Source: Ornithodoros turicata
Lineage: Eukaryota > Arthropoda > Arachnida > Ixodida > Argasidae
Assembly (NCBI RefSeq): GCF_037126465.1
Contig: NC_088201.1
Location: 64,316,879-64,380,878, forward strand
Direction of reading: 5' to 3'
DNA: 64,000 bases
This document shows positions 44,342 to 54,984 of the stretch, one piece after another. A program made the position numbers and the translations under genes. The notes under the pieces were generated by a model. It did no database searches. It had not been told where the DNA came from and saw nothing but the letters and a program-made list of their open reading frames with translations. The first letter of the stretch is position 1; every line of letters begins with the position of its first letter.

Positions 44342-45553
44342 GTGAGTATAAATTATGGGACGGCGGTTCTAGTGATGATTCAAGTATGGTGAAGAGCTAG
44401 CTGACTCTGTAAGTTGACTGTTCGAGTGTTTGTCTGATGAGTGTGCGGATATAGTGCTGACGGAAGCTGAGGTGGACGGTCCTTGCTTCCGTGAGCGCAT
44501 GTTCTGCATGCACTTGAATAATAGAGAAGACGTTTTCGAGGAAACTGGAAAGTCGGAATGATTCTTGTTACATGCCCCATTTGTATAATTTTGTCGTTTC
44601 TACGGTGCGGCAAAAGAGAAACCTGAAAGCGAGCAACAGAACGGGTAACTTTTTTCTTGTTGTTGTTGTCCACTCTCAGACTTTTTGTTATATGGTTACG
44701 TAATGCAAGTAAATGTTCCGAGCAGTCATCGGCGGCGGCTCACCTAATGCTTCTTCTTCTTCTCGTTTTTCCCTCTACCTATACATGACACCGCATATTA
44801 TATGCACGCTCACTGGATCGCGGAATTTTTCGCGTGTCGAAATGCAGGAACAGATGGTTACATGCTTTTATAGGCAAATTCGGACTCTGTCGATAAACTG
44901 TAACTGATAACTAAGTTTTCGAGGAGATTAACTGTGTTTGGATGAATGTTGCTTAACTATCAGTTGAAATAGTTGATTATGAAGAATCCGGATTTTTATT
45001 CATAAGGCACAGAGCTTGCCCTGGAGTTATTAGATTTTCGCGGTAATGTTTTAAGCAGAAAACTAGCATCGAGCAAGTCGGTGACTCCAAATTTTGGAGG
45101 AGATGTATCTTCAGTAGATCGCCGCAGAAAGGCAAGAGGCATTCTCAACACAGAGGTTACTTTACAGAGTCTGGATTCATTCTATGCAAAGCAGAACCAA
45201 TTCAGACTTCGGTGAGCATTGCCTTCTTACATCCGTTGAAAGACACGAATTTGTCGCGCGATTTCGCCATCACACCAAGACAGTCGTCTGGCTGCACTCC
45301 AGCTTTCCAGGAACACCCCTCTGGTTTCCTGCGAACCTGTGCTGTTACCCCGTAAGAGCTGTGCCAAGCACCTACCCATAAACTGATGTTTCGCAAAGGT
45401 AGTGATGCTCTTTTCGACAGATTCAAATTCGCCTATACAGTGCTCGCAGAATGTATCTTTAAAACTGTAAAACACGTGTTCGTGTAATGCCGTATTAACT
45501 ATGAGAGAAAAAAAAAAGCACAAAGCAGACTGTTCCACTTATGTATTGCGCAG
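44342..45553 (+). other. Gene 2 intron 1
   Basis: Phase 0 intron, GTGAGT to TATTGCGCAG. No repeat family recognised inside. Confidence 0.6.
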
Positions 45554-45736
45554 ATTCTGGGCGCGATCTGTCTATACCTGGTGCTGCTCTATGGTACCCC
45601 TGTGTGGCTCATGTTGGGACCAGCCTACGCCTTCTACCTGACTTCAGTTGCCGCTTCTCTCATGGGCTCCAGCGTCTTTTTCTTCTCTTACCTTCTTTCC
45701 AGAAAGACATACCTTGTTGCACGAAATACTGTACTG
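45554..45736 (+). CDS. MARVEL-like tetraspan protein 2, exon 2
   Basis: Encodes 61 residues: span 1 (ILGAICLYLVLLYG), a short loop, span 2 (YAFYLTSVAASLMGSSVFFF), and a cytosolic SRKTYLVARNTVL loop. It is flanked by TTGCGCAG and GTACGC, phase 0 on both sides. It corresponds to gene 1 exon 2, but its extracellular loop is much shorter (GTPVWLMLGPA against about 20 residues), so the paralogues differ mainly there. Confidence 0.85.
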
Positions 45737-46550
45737 GTACGCTAAGCTTCCTTTTTCATCTCGATGCGCCAAAAAAACTCGAATCATCATCATCATCATC
45801 ATCAACCTTTTTCATCTGTTGTCTTCCCAAGTCTAGATTTTGTGTGTGTGTGTGTGTGTGTCACATTTGATCGAGGTAAAAAAGATTCGTTCTCCGTTAA
45901 AAAGACTTGGAAGTTATCGAAAATTCTCGTGGAATAAAGCAAGTGATTTTTGTGTTACTAACCTGGAAGAACGACAGCCAATGGCTATATGGGGTGCCTG
46001 AATACTAGCTCCCTCTGCACAGAGGGAGCTAGTATTCAGGAACCGTAAATGACTAACGTACCTTGCTCCCCCTCGCGGCGCACGCAACTGCGGCGCACTT
46101 TGTTTGTTCCCGAAAAAAGCCATGAATATCAAGAATGTAGTTAAGAGAGCCGTTCTGCCGCTCTGCCATGTCCGCCATGCCTTCGAGAAGAAGACGCAAG
46201 AGGGTGTACATATTAGAGCCTTGGGCCGGTACTGGTAACTAGATTCCTGTACTGGATTAGGCCCGGTCCTGAGTTTAGGTTTAACGTGAGTCGAAATATC
46301 TTAATAATCTCACAAAACGGCATACGGGACGCAAAGCAGCGCCAGTTGTCTAGATGCACGACGCGCGGTGGCGTTGCCACCAGTGTAAGTGAAGTGTATT
46401 CTGCAACAGTCACTAGTGGAAACATTCAACGACTTTACCCCGATTAGAAGCGAAGCAGGTCACATGTCTCAGGTTTTTGGACGACATAAAGCTGTGCTGC
46501 ACGATAATTCACTTGACCTCACTAATGGCACCCCGTTTATCTTTCCGCAG
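45737..46550 (+). other. Gene 2 intron 2, with microsatellites
   Basis: Contains a family B tail with an (ATC)n run (45784-45804), a (TG)10 run (45841-45861) and a perfect 44-bp palindrome listed separately. Confidence 0.6.
45997..46040. repeat. Perfect 21-bp inverted repeat, 2-nt spacer
   Basis: CCTGAATACTAGCTCCCTCT plus G (45997-46017) is exactly inverted at 46020-46040 around CA. It lies in gene 2 intron 2. Confidence 0.92.
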
Positions 46551-46691
46551 GAGACGGTGCAGAATACAATCGCCTTCCTGCTTCTGAGTGGGTCCTCTGC
46601 ATTCCTGGTGGTGCAGACGTCGCTATGGCTCTGGCCACTCTACCTTCTGACTCCTTTCTTCCAGGCGTATCCCGCCATGATGGCTGCTGGG
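46551..46691 (+). CDS. MARVEL-like tetraspan protein 2, exon 3
   Basis: Encodes 47 residues: span 3 (TIAFLLLSGSSAFLVVQTSL) and an aromatic loop (WLWPLYLLTPFFQAYPAMMAAG), flanked by TCTTTCCGCAG and GTATGT, phase 0. It aligns with gene 1 exon 3: both begin with E, run into span 3 and end in small residues just before span 4. The loop is hydrophobic and proline-bearing rather than charged, unlike gene 1. Confidence 0.85.
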
Positions 46692-46830
46692 GTATGTTTG
46701 TACGCAGTAATACAGGTTGTAGCCTCTAAAATACCTCTTGGAAGCTAAATTCCGAACGGAGAGCGAAGAAAAAAAAACACCGAACGAGCTCGTCCGATGT
46801 TGTTTTCGTGTTCTCGCTCTCCGTTCAGTA

Positions 46831-47058
46831 TGTACCTGCAGCTTGGGACAAACGTTTACGGAACACCGGGGTGTCGCATTTCTGCATTGGAGTGACACGC
46901 AGCAGCAAAGAGGAGCGGACACACATACGGATATGTATGGATAGAATAGCCAGTCATCCGTTTCTTATTCGATCTCTTCCTGATGCCTAGCAGGAGGCCG
47001 CTCCGATGAAGAAATATGCTACTGCCGTGTTCCGTAAACTTTTGTCCCAAGCTGTACA
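46831..47058. mobile_element. MITE with CAGCTTGGGACAAA-type ends
   Basis: TGTACCTGCAGCTTGGGACA then AACGTTTACGGAACACCG is inverted at the right as TGTACAGCTTGGGACAAAAG then TTTACGGAACACGG. TA lies just at the edges, compatible with a TA-targeting (Tc1/mariner-like) MITE. 228 bp, non-coding, in gene 2 intron 3. Confidence 0.75.
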
Positions 47059-47104
47059 ACAGCCAACTAGCTCAACTTTCCACTCTCAGGTCTTACAAGG
47101 TGCT

Positions 47105-47940
47105 AGTAAACCTTTTGCCCCGCAACCTTTGACTTCTGACACTTTTTATTACATTTAATTCGCGAGAAATTGAATTTTCTCAATTGAACCCCGAAATTTG
47201 CCAAGTCAATATAACGGTCTTTTCTTTTCTTTTTTGTGTGACAGAAACAGAAAGCGCATGCCGGAATTACCCCATTCTATTGCAAAATACGTTCACCATT
47301 ACAATGGTAATAGCATGAAAAAAAAAAAAAAAAAGCGAAAAACCTTCGTTTCGAGGCGCGCAAATTACCGGCCACGCTCAGATCTCCGAAAGAAGCGATG
47401 CGAGGTGGCCATGTACCTGCCTTTCCACTTTCCCTTTTCCAAGCTGCGGCTGATCAGGGCAGCATGGTTGCAATGCAACCAACCGCCGCATCTTGCATTA
47501 ACCTTACGGATAACTGATATGATGGAACGTAATTGTTCTGAGGCTGGAACATACAAACAGGCAAACACAACACAAGCCTCAGTTGCCTGGGAATGACAGA
47601 CATCGAAAAAGCCAAATCCCGCCGCAGTCTGGCTTTTTCAATGACCGCCATATACTTCAACGGAGACCTGCATGAGCTCGGCCGCCATTTTTACATAACT
47701 TAGTTTTTCTTTTTTTTTTTGTCAGATATTACCAAAGTAGTAGGGAGTGCATTTCGTAATGCAATTGAGTAAATTCGACGTGCGCTTTCTGTTCCTGTCA
47801 AAAAAAAACAAAAAAAAAAAAAGAAAACGTGAGGTTGGCTTGGCAACTTTCAGAGATCAGTTGGCAAAATTCAATTTCTCGCGAATTAAATTTGATAAAA
47901 ACGCTCAGAAGTAATGGCAAAATTTCCCATGAGGATAAAT
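47105..47940. mobile_element. Foldback element, ~200-bp arms
   Basis: Left arm features, in order, ACTTCTGAC, ATTTAATTCGCGAGAAATTG, TTTGCCAAG, TTTTTGTGTGACAGAAACAG then AAAGCGC, and ATTGCAAAATACGTTCACC. They recur inverted on the right between 47740 and 47935. Homopolymer A/T runs sit at 47318-47333, 47708-47718 and 47801-47823. No transposase recognised. In gene 2 intron 3. Confidence 0.7.
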
Positions 47941-48212
47941 ATCGTTGACCTCATAATGTTCAGACAAGGGAATTTTTTAATACGATTTTTTATCACGTTA
48001 GATGAAACACTATGTAACGAACGTTACAACGTGTGTAACATCCACTGAATGATTTCCAAAGCAGCTTCAACATAACCGTTTTTTTATTGCCATTGTTGTA
48101 GAGCAGGCGCTTAAACGATACGTTAGGCGCTTAACTTACGTGTCAAACGATATATTCCGGAGTGGTGGGCTGTGCGCAGTCGTCACTGTGATGACACCAG
48201 GGGCGGATCTAG

Positions 48213-48477
48213 GATGTTCTGTGCGAGAGATGGTAACCACAGGAGACTGACTGAGATGGAATGACAAATGCCGAGGACCAGCCATTCCGAGTAGATGACC
48301 CGTCAGTGAAAACCGATGTTGTCGTAGTGTACCTGTCATTCATCATGCCCAGGGTAAGCTGCTTGGCGACACAAGGGGCTGTATCCCTTTTCCTACCATG
48401 CAGGCCAGGAACAGTTAGGCGGATGATTGGGCTTGACCGGCTTGACAGAGACAATGTAGGGGTACTGCGAGATAGTT
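48213..48477 (-). mobile_element. LINE fragment: RNase H N-terminal part (inverted copy)
   Basis: The minus-strand translation contains PIIRLTVPGLHGRKRDTAPC, LTLGMMNDRY, VFTDGSSTRNGWSSAF and GYHLSHRTS. The first RNase H aspartate (TDGSS) is intact. It is nearly identical to part of the + strand LINE at 50452-50709, so the two form an inverted pair in gene 2 intron 3. A 9-bp duplication (TTGACCGGC near 48431) is specific to this copy. Confidence 0.85.
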
Positions 48478-48835
48478 CCAAGCCCCTAACTTCTGTACTT
48501 TGCGGCATTACAATATTCCGGAAAAAGTCAATGACCGCTGCTCATTTTGTTGCTTCTTCTAACTGTGTTTCAAGGACGGTCTCCATGACTGCACGTTTTC
48601 GGCCTAACGTTTGACGCTAGACGTTTGAATGCGCCCAAGTTTTTGCCGCCGCCTCGGCTACGTGCTTCCGCGTAGAGATGGCGCGGCTTCAATGGCACAC
48701 AGAGACGAGAAGGTTATCCGGGTTATATACTTTCCTGTTTTGCAGTGGACGGGCAAAATTGCATGCACATACACCAAACCGAGAAGGTAACAGGTCGCCC
48801 AGTATCATATGCTGATTTGCGGAGACTGATCCCAA

Positions 48836-49060
48836 GGTTGCGGGTTCGATCCCGGCCGAAGGACGCCCGCAACTTGGTGGCAGGGTACAATTTGCTCAGA
48901 CACCAGTTTTCAGCGAAGGACGTTAAATACGGGGAGCCTTGTGCTGAGCCTTCGCCGCACGTTAAAGAACCCTCAGGTGGACAAAATTAATCCGCAGACC
49001 GACCACTGTGGCGTCGCAAATGATCGGTGTTTTCACCTGTTTTCACCAGTGACTTGTGCA
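48836..49060 (+). repeat. tRNA-derived SINE, Ruka-like
   Basis: GCGGGTTCGATCCCGGCC (48840-48857) is a B box in a GC-rich T arm. It is followed by a body with GCACGTTAAAGAACCCTCAG then GTGGACAAAATTAATCCG and CACTGTGGCGT. This body resembles the tick SINE family named Ruka (from memory of the family). The A-box half is not recognisable, so the head is truncated or decayed. Confidence 0.7.
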
Positions 49061-50100
49061 GGATTTGCATCTCAAGGGAGATGTTGGGACCCCAAATTTC
49101 TGCGGTTCGACATCTGTGTCCGGTACTGCCTTGTATATCCACGTAAAGATGGGGATGATGATGTGATCAAGAGAGAAAAAAATGGGGGTGTGAGTTTCAA
49201 AAGAAGAAAGAAAGAAGTAAAGAAGTGTTGGGAAAATCCCAGACGCAATTGAAATCGACCTGCTTTCCGCACCATTCTGGTGGAAGGATGGCATTTGCGC
49301 GGGAGGAATGGATACGACTCTCACTTACATTGAAGCCTGCGGTGGAACGTAATAACTCTTGGAACAGAGAAACATGCCTCGGCATTCTACTCTACTACCT
49401 TTAGGCATAGTGACAGCCGGTGTTACGTAGTCTATTTGCTACAACTGTTTTATCTACCGACGCTGATATCGAATATGCTACTGCGGTGCAGGGCTTACTG
49501 TGCTTATATTCGCCAGTCCTAGATCGTGTGGTCGAAGGCGGACCAGGTGGCAGTAGACAAGTGGATCTATTGGTGAATTTGTTATTCTTTGTCATCATCC
49601 GGTGGAGAAGGCAGTCAAATTGTCTAGGATCGCATTTTACTCGAGTCGGACCTCCCCTTGGACGCTACTCTAGCCATCGCACAGCAAGCAAAATAAGCTC
49701 AAAGAGTATCTTCTCGTTGGTTGGTCGGTACACAACACTATGCCGCTATCCCGGTCGTGGACCTCCGTGAGAAAGAAAGGGTTGAACACGTGCAATGGGT
49801 GCAGTTCGACGAAGAACTTGGCGAACATTCCTCTTTGTCTTACTGTGAAGAAATTTGTAGACCATGTCTGACGAAACGACGTAGAGCTGGCCAGTACGCA
49901 GACAAAACTGCAGTGACGACCAAGGCTACTGTCAAGAAGATCAATATGGATCTCTACGCGACGTCTCTACCTATCGTGAAGTCACTCATCTTCTGTGAGA
50001 TACAGGCCGCATGCATTCCTTTGTGTCTTCTGGTCGAGACACGTGCAGTAGTGTCCGTCTTGCCTTCGAGTGTCCACCATGTGGGACAGTGGCACGAGCT
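49061..50100 (+). other. Gene 2 intron 3, unassigned
   Basis: Two overlapping + frames (49420-49770 and 49721-50149) are unusually long for this AT-balanced sequence but have no recognised domain. They may be upstream remains of the LINE or of another element. Confidence 0.3.
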
Positions 50101-51545
50101 CTCTGTTGGCCGTCCAAAGAGCTTTAGTAGGAAGGTCGCTCGCGTATAGTTTGCCGGTGCTTAATGGCCTCCCGACATGTTCAGATCATTGGTTCCAGTG
50201 CCTCCTGGCGCGAAGCCTTCGTGCGTGCCTTGGCATCCCCCGAGCAGCAGAGACCCGAGCTGTTATTGCTGAAATGAAGGAGACCCCGCTGGACGTTCTT
50301 CGCTACGGTGAGACCTGCCGACTTTTCCTCCGATTTTTATCCCATCATCGGTGGCACCCGCTCGTATAGAAGATTTTGGGACGCAAGCACTGCAAGGTCA
50401 GCCAGGTGATTGCTCAGCTGAAGCCTAGCGTTCCGCGTTTCGTGGTGAAGATGGTATCTCCCAGTGCCCCTACATGGTCTCTGTCAAGCCCAATCATCCG
50501 CCTAACTGTTCCTGACCTGCATGGTAGGAAAAGGGATACCGCCCCGTGTGTCGCCAAGCAGCTTACCCTGGGCATGATGAATGACAGGTACACGACGACA
50601 ACATTGGTTTTCACTGACAGGTCATCTACTCGGGATGGCTGGTCCTCGGCATTTGTCATTCCATCTCAGTCAGTCTCCTGTGGTTACCATCTCTCGCACA
50701 GAACATCATCTACGCGTGCCGAGCTCTACGCCATTCTCTTTGCTATGCAAAAAATATCTGCCAGCCCAGCTCAGTTCTGGGTCATCTTTACAGACATAAT
50801 ACCCGCGTTCCAGTGTGTGGCCAACTTGGAGATACGCGGGTCCCTCAGACCTGTTGTCTTTGACATCCTGCAAGTTTATAAGAAGGCGGCCGTTGCAGGG
50901 CACACAGTCGCATTGCAATGGACCCCCGGACATGTCGGCATCAGCGGTAATGAAGAAGCTGACAGAGCCGCCTTGAGCGCCCATCAGCATGCAGCTTTTC
51001 CTTCGATAATGATGTTTCCGGGCGACCGAAGACACCTCCAAGATGAAAGCCCAATGGCAATACGACATAGCCCACTCCGTTATCTCGGGTGCAGACCACA
51101 CGCTTTCTGTGGAAATTCCTCTGCGACTACGGCGGCCCTTTACTGCACTCTTCCACCGCATGAAGCTCAATGTTGCATTTACACAGGCCTTTAAACACCG
51201 TCTCGGCTCCACCTCGTCTTCCCTCTGCCCTACTTGTGGAGTGTACGGCGACCTCTGCCACGTCATCCTGGCTTGTGGGCAATGTCACCACGAGCGTGCA
51301 CTGATGGAAGTTTCTATGCAACATATTGACAAATGGCCGTTCAACCTCGCGAAGATCCTCGGACCGTGGCCGAACGCTGCCCACCAGACACAAGGCCTTC
51401 GTCTTCTTGCGGAGTACTTACGCACCACCGGTCTGGTGATGGATCTCTGAAAGTGCTCCCCCCCTCATCATCCCCTCATCTGTTCCCAATGTACAATAGG
51501 GCAGTGTACTGCCTCAGCCGCGGTGAATCGCCCACATCATCATCA
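50101..51545 (+). mobile_element. 5'-truncated RNase H-type LINE (I/R1-like) 3' end
   Basis: Order: an RT C-terminal block (ALVGRSLAYSLPVLNGL, RACLGIPRAAETRAV), a TAG stop at 50367-50369, RNase H (VFTDRSSTRDG, STRAELYAILFAM, FTDIIPAF, GHVGISGNEEADRAA), a frameshift near 51040, and a CCHC-like knuckle (CPTCGVYGDLCHVILAC). It ends at TGA 51448-51450, followed by a tail with GCGGTGAATCGCCCAC and ATCATCATCATCC. The first RNase H block has Gly-to-Arg and the third Ser-to-Ile changes, so the copy is dead. It lies sense-oriented inside gene 2 intron 3. Confidence 0.9.
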
Positions 51546-52104
51546 TCCAATGTGTGAGCGCGAGGTATAGGCTGAACAATATATATGAACGTTAGCGTGT
51601 TGTGCAGAGTATTTAGTTAGTGTTCTTCAAGCGACAGAGGAAACGTATTCATCTTACAGCTCTGCTGAGGAGGTGATCACATTCGAGAAGATAACCTGAA
51701 TTAAAAGACAGTATTTGTCAGCAAAGGATGTCAGGAATGTTGTTCGGTATACCTTGACTCGATGCAGATGCACAGGAATTGCGAAGACGCATCCACCTAC
51801 GGTCACTCTTACGAACGTTTTACGCCCCACTATGTCTACTGAACGTGCCCCCCAAAAGTTGTATTTCAGTATAGGCTCCGTACAGTTCCCAAAGAGATGA
51901 TTTCAAGGGTTCTCTTCCTCCGTCGAAGTGAGGCGGCCAGGACGGCTCGGCGGGGTACGCCATTTATATGGTGGTTACACAGTGCTGCTGTACTATAACA
52001 GATCTTGAATGGTACTGCCGGAAACCTAGCAATAATATAGAGTGGCAAATAATGCGTCTTAATATATCTCATAAGAATAAGTGAATATACACTAAAATGC
52101 TAGG
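51546..52104 (+). other. Gene 2 intron 3, nothing recognised
   Basis: No repeat family or exon recognised. Confidence 0.35.
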
Positions 52105-52306
52105 GCACTAGCATGTCCAGCACATATCCAGATACTCCGTGAAATTCGTTAAATAGACCACCAGGAGACCAAACAAAAAGGTAAAAGTGCTACTTCTGTG
52201 GATATCCAGTAGATATAACTTGGATCCACACGAAACTCCAGTGGATATCCAAATATCTGTGGCGATTATCTTCCGGACATTTGTGGGACATTGGTGGTTT
52301 TCTGGG
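52105..52306. mobile_element. Diverged relative of the 31086-32152 element
   Basis: The right end GGGACATTGGTGGTTTTCTG then GG, followed by TA, corresponds to GTGGTTTACTGGG-TA. The interior carries the same GGATATCCAG / ACATATCC words. The left end is degraded. Confidence 0.55.
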
Positions 52307-52808
52307 TATGCTCTGTGACCCTGACGGCGCCGAACAGGGTTCCCTACTGTAGACAATCTCACTCACGATTGTCTAGATCGAAACCGCACGTCTGGTCGGG
52401 AGCATCTTTATTGTCCGACTGGTTCTCCTCTTTCGAGGATGTACATGGTATTGGCTTACATAAACATCTATCGGGGTTGGGGGGGCCTCTGGCCTCGTCT
52501 GAATCACGTGGCTGATTGGCGCCGTGCTTTTGTCTTGTCTTCGACTCGAAGTGCTCGAGTTTCGCACGTTTACACTACTTATTCAATAAATTACGTCAAT
52601 ATGGCTCCGGCTGTGGTTTGGCGCGCGCCGATCGTGTTTCGCTGGACAGCCGCTAGGATACGACGCGATGGTGAAAAAGGTTCATTGAGTGCGCTGGAGG
52701 TGACGTACCCTTGACGTTTTTCGCCGATTTGGAGGAAGGAAGAAGGAACCTCCGAATTGCTACTTTTCTTCACGTTTTAACTACAAACGCCGGAACGGAT
52801 GAATCCCG

Positions 52809-52831
52809 TTTTTTTTTTTTTTTTTTTTTTT
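52809..52831. repeat. T23 homopolymer
   Basis: Uninterrupted run of 23 T in gene 2 intron 3. Confidence 0.9.
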
Positions 52832-53069
52832 GCATTACTGTCATGGTCACGGGATCTTTCATACCGCGAAGAGAATTTTTTTTTGCGCTGGAGTACCCCT
52901 TTAAAGGGATGTCGCATCCGGAAACTGGATATATGAAACAGATACCACTATGCTCGGCATCAGGCGACAATATACTTGGCTAATTTTTACGTCCGAAAAG
53001 TACTTAGATATTAAATAAACGGATTAAACAAATTAAACTTATTAAACAATTAAACAAATTAAAATTAAA

Positions 53070-53826
53070 TACTGTAGAAGTGGTTTTTTCCGCGTGGAAA
53101 ATAGTTTCGCGTTTTCGAGCAGAGCTGCTTTGAGGATTGATTCGCGAGAACTTAAATTCGCGACACAGGTTTCCGGGAATGCTTTGCTCTTGCATATCGT
53201 GCCGCCGTCAATACTCGGTCATATTTCAGCACGTACTAAGACATCCGTTGTTCACGTGGATTGCGGCATTCTAGGTCTATTCCTTTCTTCTCCTCACAGA
53301 GATGGGAGGAAAGGCCCTGTCAAATGGCCTTTAGGGACCCTTTAGGAGGCCATAGTACTGGCCGTGTGCAAGTTAGCCAGTTTATTTTAGCAGTTCTTAT
53401 TAATTATCACTCGGGGCACTGACCAGTTCGATTGAGATGTGGTACTATCATTCAAGCTGGTTTTGAGAATGCGGGGAAAGGCATGTTCTGGCTTCGTGGT
53501 ATAGTGGTATATTGCATGTATAGTGCAAAGCGTTTATAGGAGTAACAAAAGCATGATGAATTTTGATTTCTTTTCATCTTGCCTGATGGGGTAAAACAAT
53601 CTTCTGCGCTTGCTTAAACTGCCTACGCTACATGCCATTTACACGGCCATTATGCTACATGGAGTAGAAAGGGTCAGGTAGTCGCGGTACAGCGTCGAAC
53701 GCCGAACGATTTTCGCCCTCATATGGCCAGAGTTATTCGCGGGAACTTAAATTCGCGATTTTGGAGGTGTGCGCGAAAAACGCGAAAAATAATTTCGCGC
53801 GAAAAAAAAAAAACACTTCTACAGTA
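53070..53826. mobile_element. 757-bp TIR element with TACTGTAGAAGTG ends
   Basis: Left end TACTGTAGAAGTGGTTTTTT then CCGCG is inverted at the right (TACTGTAGAAGTGTTTTTTT then TCGCG). Subterminal TTCGCG/CGCGAA words are dense at both ends, and GCGRGAACTTAAATTCGCGA occurs as a direct repeat near 53144-53163 and 53738-53757. No transposase. In gene 2 intron 3, 530 bp before the last exon. Confidence 0.85.
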
Positions 53827-54356
53827 AACGAATAAAGATCAGCACTGCTTTCGCAGCGGGGGCAACGACATCGGCGTGAAGACACTCCCTAACAGGAGGA
53901 GTGAGAGGGCTGTGCTCAGCTTAGAAAGGCGCCGTTCAGACGCCCGCATGACCGCGACATCACTTTTCTCAAGGCCGTGATCTAATTGGCGGTGTAGGGA
54001 ATGACGTTTTTGCCTTCTTCCACAGAGGGAATTCATGCATACTCTCAACATCCGGCGTCTGCTCTCATCATGTACTCCATCGAATAGCAGTCAAACTACT
54101 CCACTATTTCGCGTGGGCTTTTGATACAGTAGTTAGCGGTCAACGAAAAATAAAATGACACCATAGTTTCGAAATCAACTGGAAAGAATGCGACGACCCT
54201 TTATGAACGATTTGGCCAAAAGAACATCGGTCTTCTAGTTTGAATGCTTGGGCAAAATTGTCCTTGCGTCATCGCTGCATCTCTGTGGTAAAAAATACAC
54301 GTTTTTTTTAAGACGAAGTGACATATTGTTAAGCATGCCCACCTTTCTTGTTTCAG

Positions 54357-54428
54357 GTGCTCGGTTGCTGTGCAGCGGCTGTTCATGCATTCGACGGCAT
54401 TCTGGCATTCCGGGATATGAAACAATGA
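54357..54428 (+). CDS. MARVEL-like tetraspan protein 2, last exon
   Basis: Preceded by a good acceptor (ACCTTTCTTGTTTCAG) and encoding VLGCCAAAVHAFDGILAFRD plus MKQ before TGA at 54426-54428. This is the fourth span, with a buried aspartate and two cysteines. The reading frame is phase 0 and matches the last exon of gene 1 in length (24 against 23 codons), start residue and FR ending. Intron 3, at 7.7 kb, mirrors the 9-kb intron 3 of gene 1. Confidence 0.8.
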   Translation: MLGCCAAAVHAFDGILAFRDMKQ

Positions 54429-54491
54429 CACACAGCAACGGCTAGAGACGTTACACTGATGTATATATGAAGTTGGCGCACTTGTGTAATT

Positions 54492-54497
54492 AATAAA
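54492..54497 (+). terminator. Polyadenylation signal of gene 2
   Basis: AATAAA 64 bp after the gene 2 stop codon, the first canonical signal. It implies a short 3' UTR. Confidence 0.6.
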
Positions 54498-54984
54498 CAG
54501 AGTATACTTGTGTTCCTCTATGGTGTCGAGGCTCAAGTTTGCCATTCTCCACGCCCGCAAACGTTTGTATATTTTTGTTTCTCATTGACGCATTAGTCAT
54601 TAAGGTGACCAGTAGGTTTAGATTCGGCCGAGGATGCTTGCAATTCGGTGGCACGGTACGAATTCCCCCGCTTTTTTCCTCTTTGATTGATTGCACCGGC
54701 TCTGGTGCGAAACGTGCTGTAGGTCTTCTGCGAATCCAACTGATAAAAAGTGATTGATTGAACATCACTGCTCCAGAGGACAGATCTCCTCCTTACCTTC
54801 AAGGACGCCCAGATCACTGGAATCATTACTCCACCGATTCCAGCTGAAAGTTCCCCGCAGGCCACGCGTTCCTATACACCCGGTATCGGAATAGCTTCCT
54901 CATCAGAATGAGTTCAATGTAAAGTTCCAGAGGACACTGAGCGCATACTACTCATCAGTGAGCGATTCGTAGCAAGTCGGAAGT

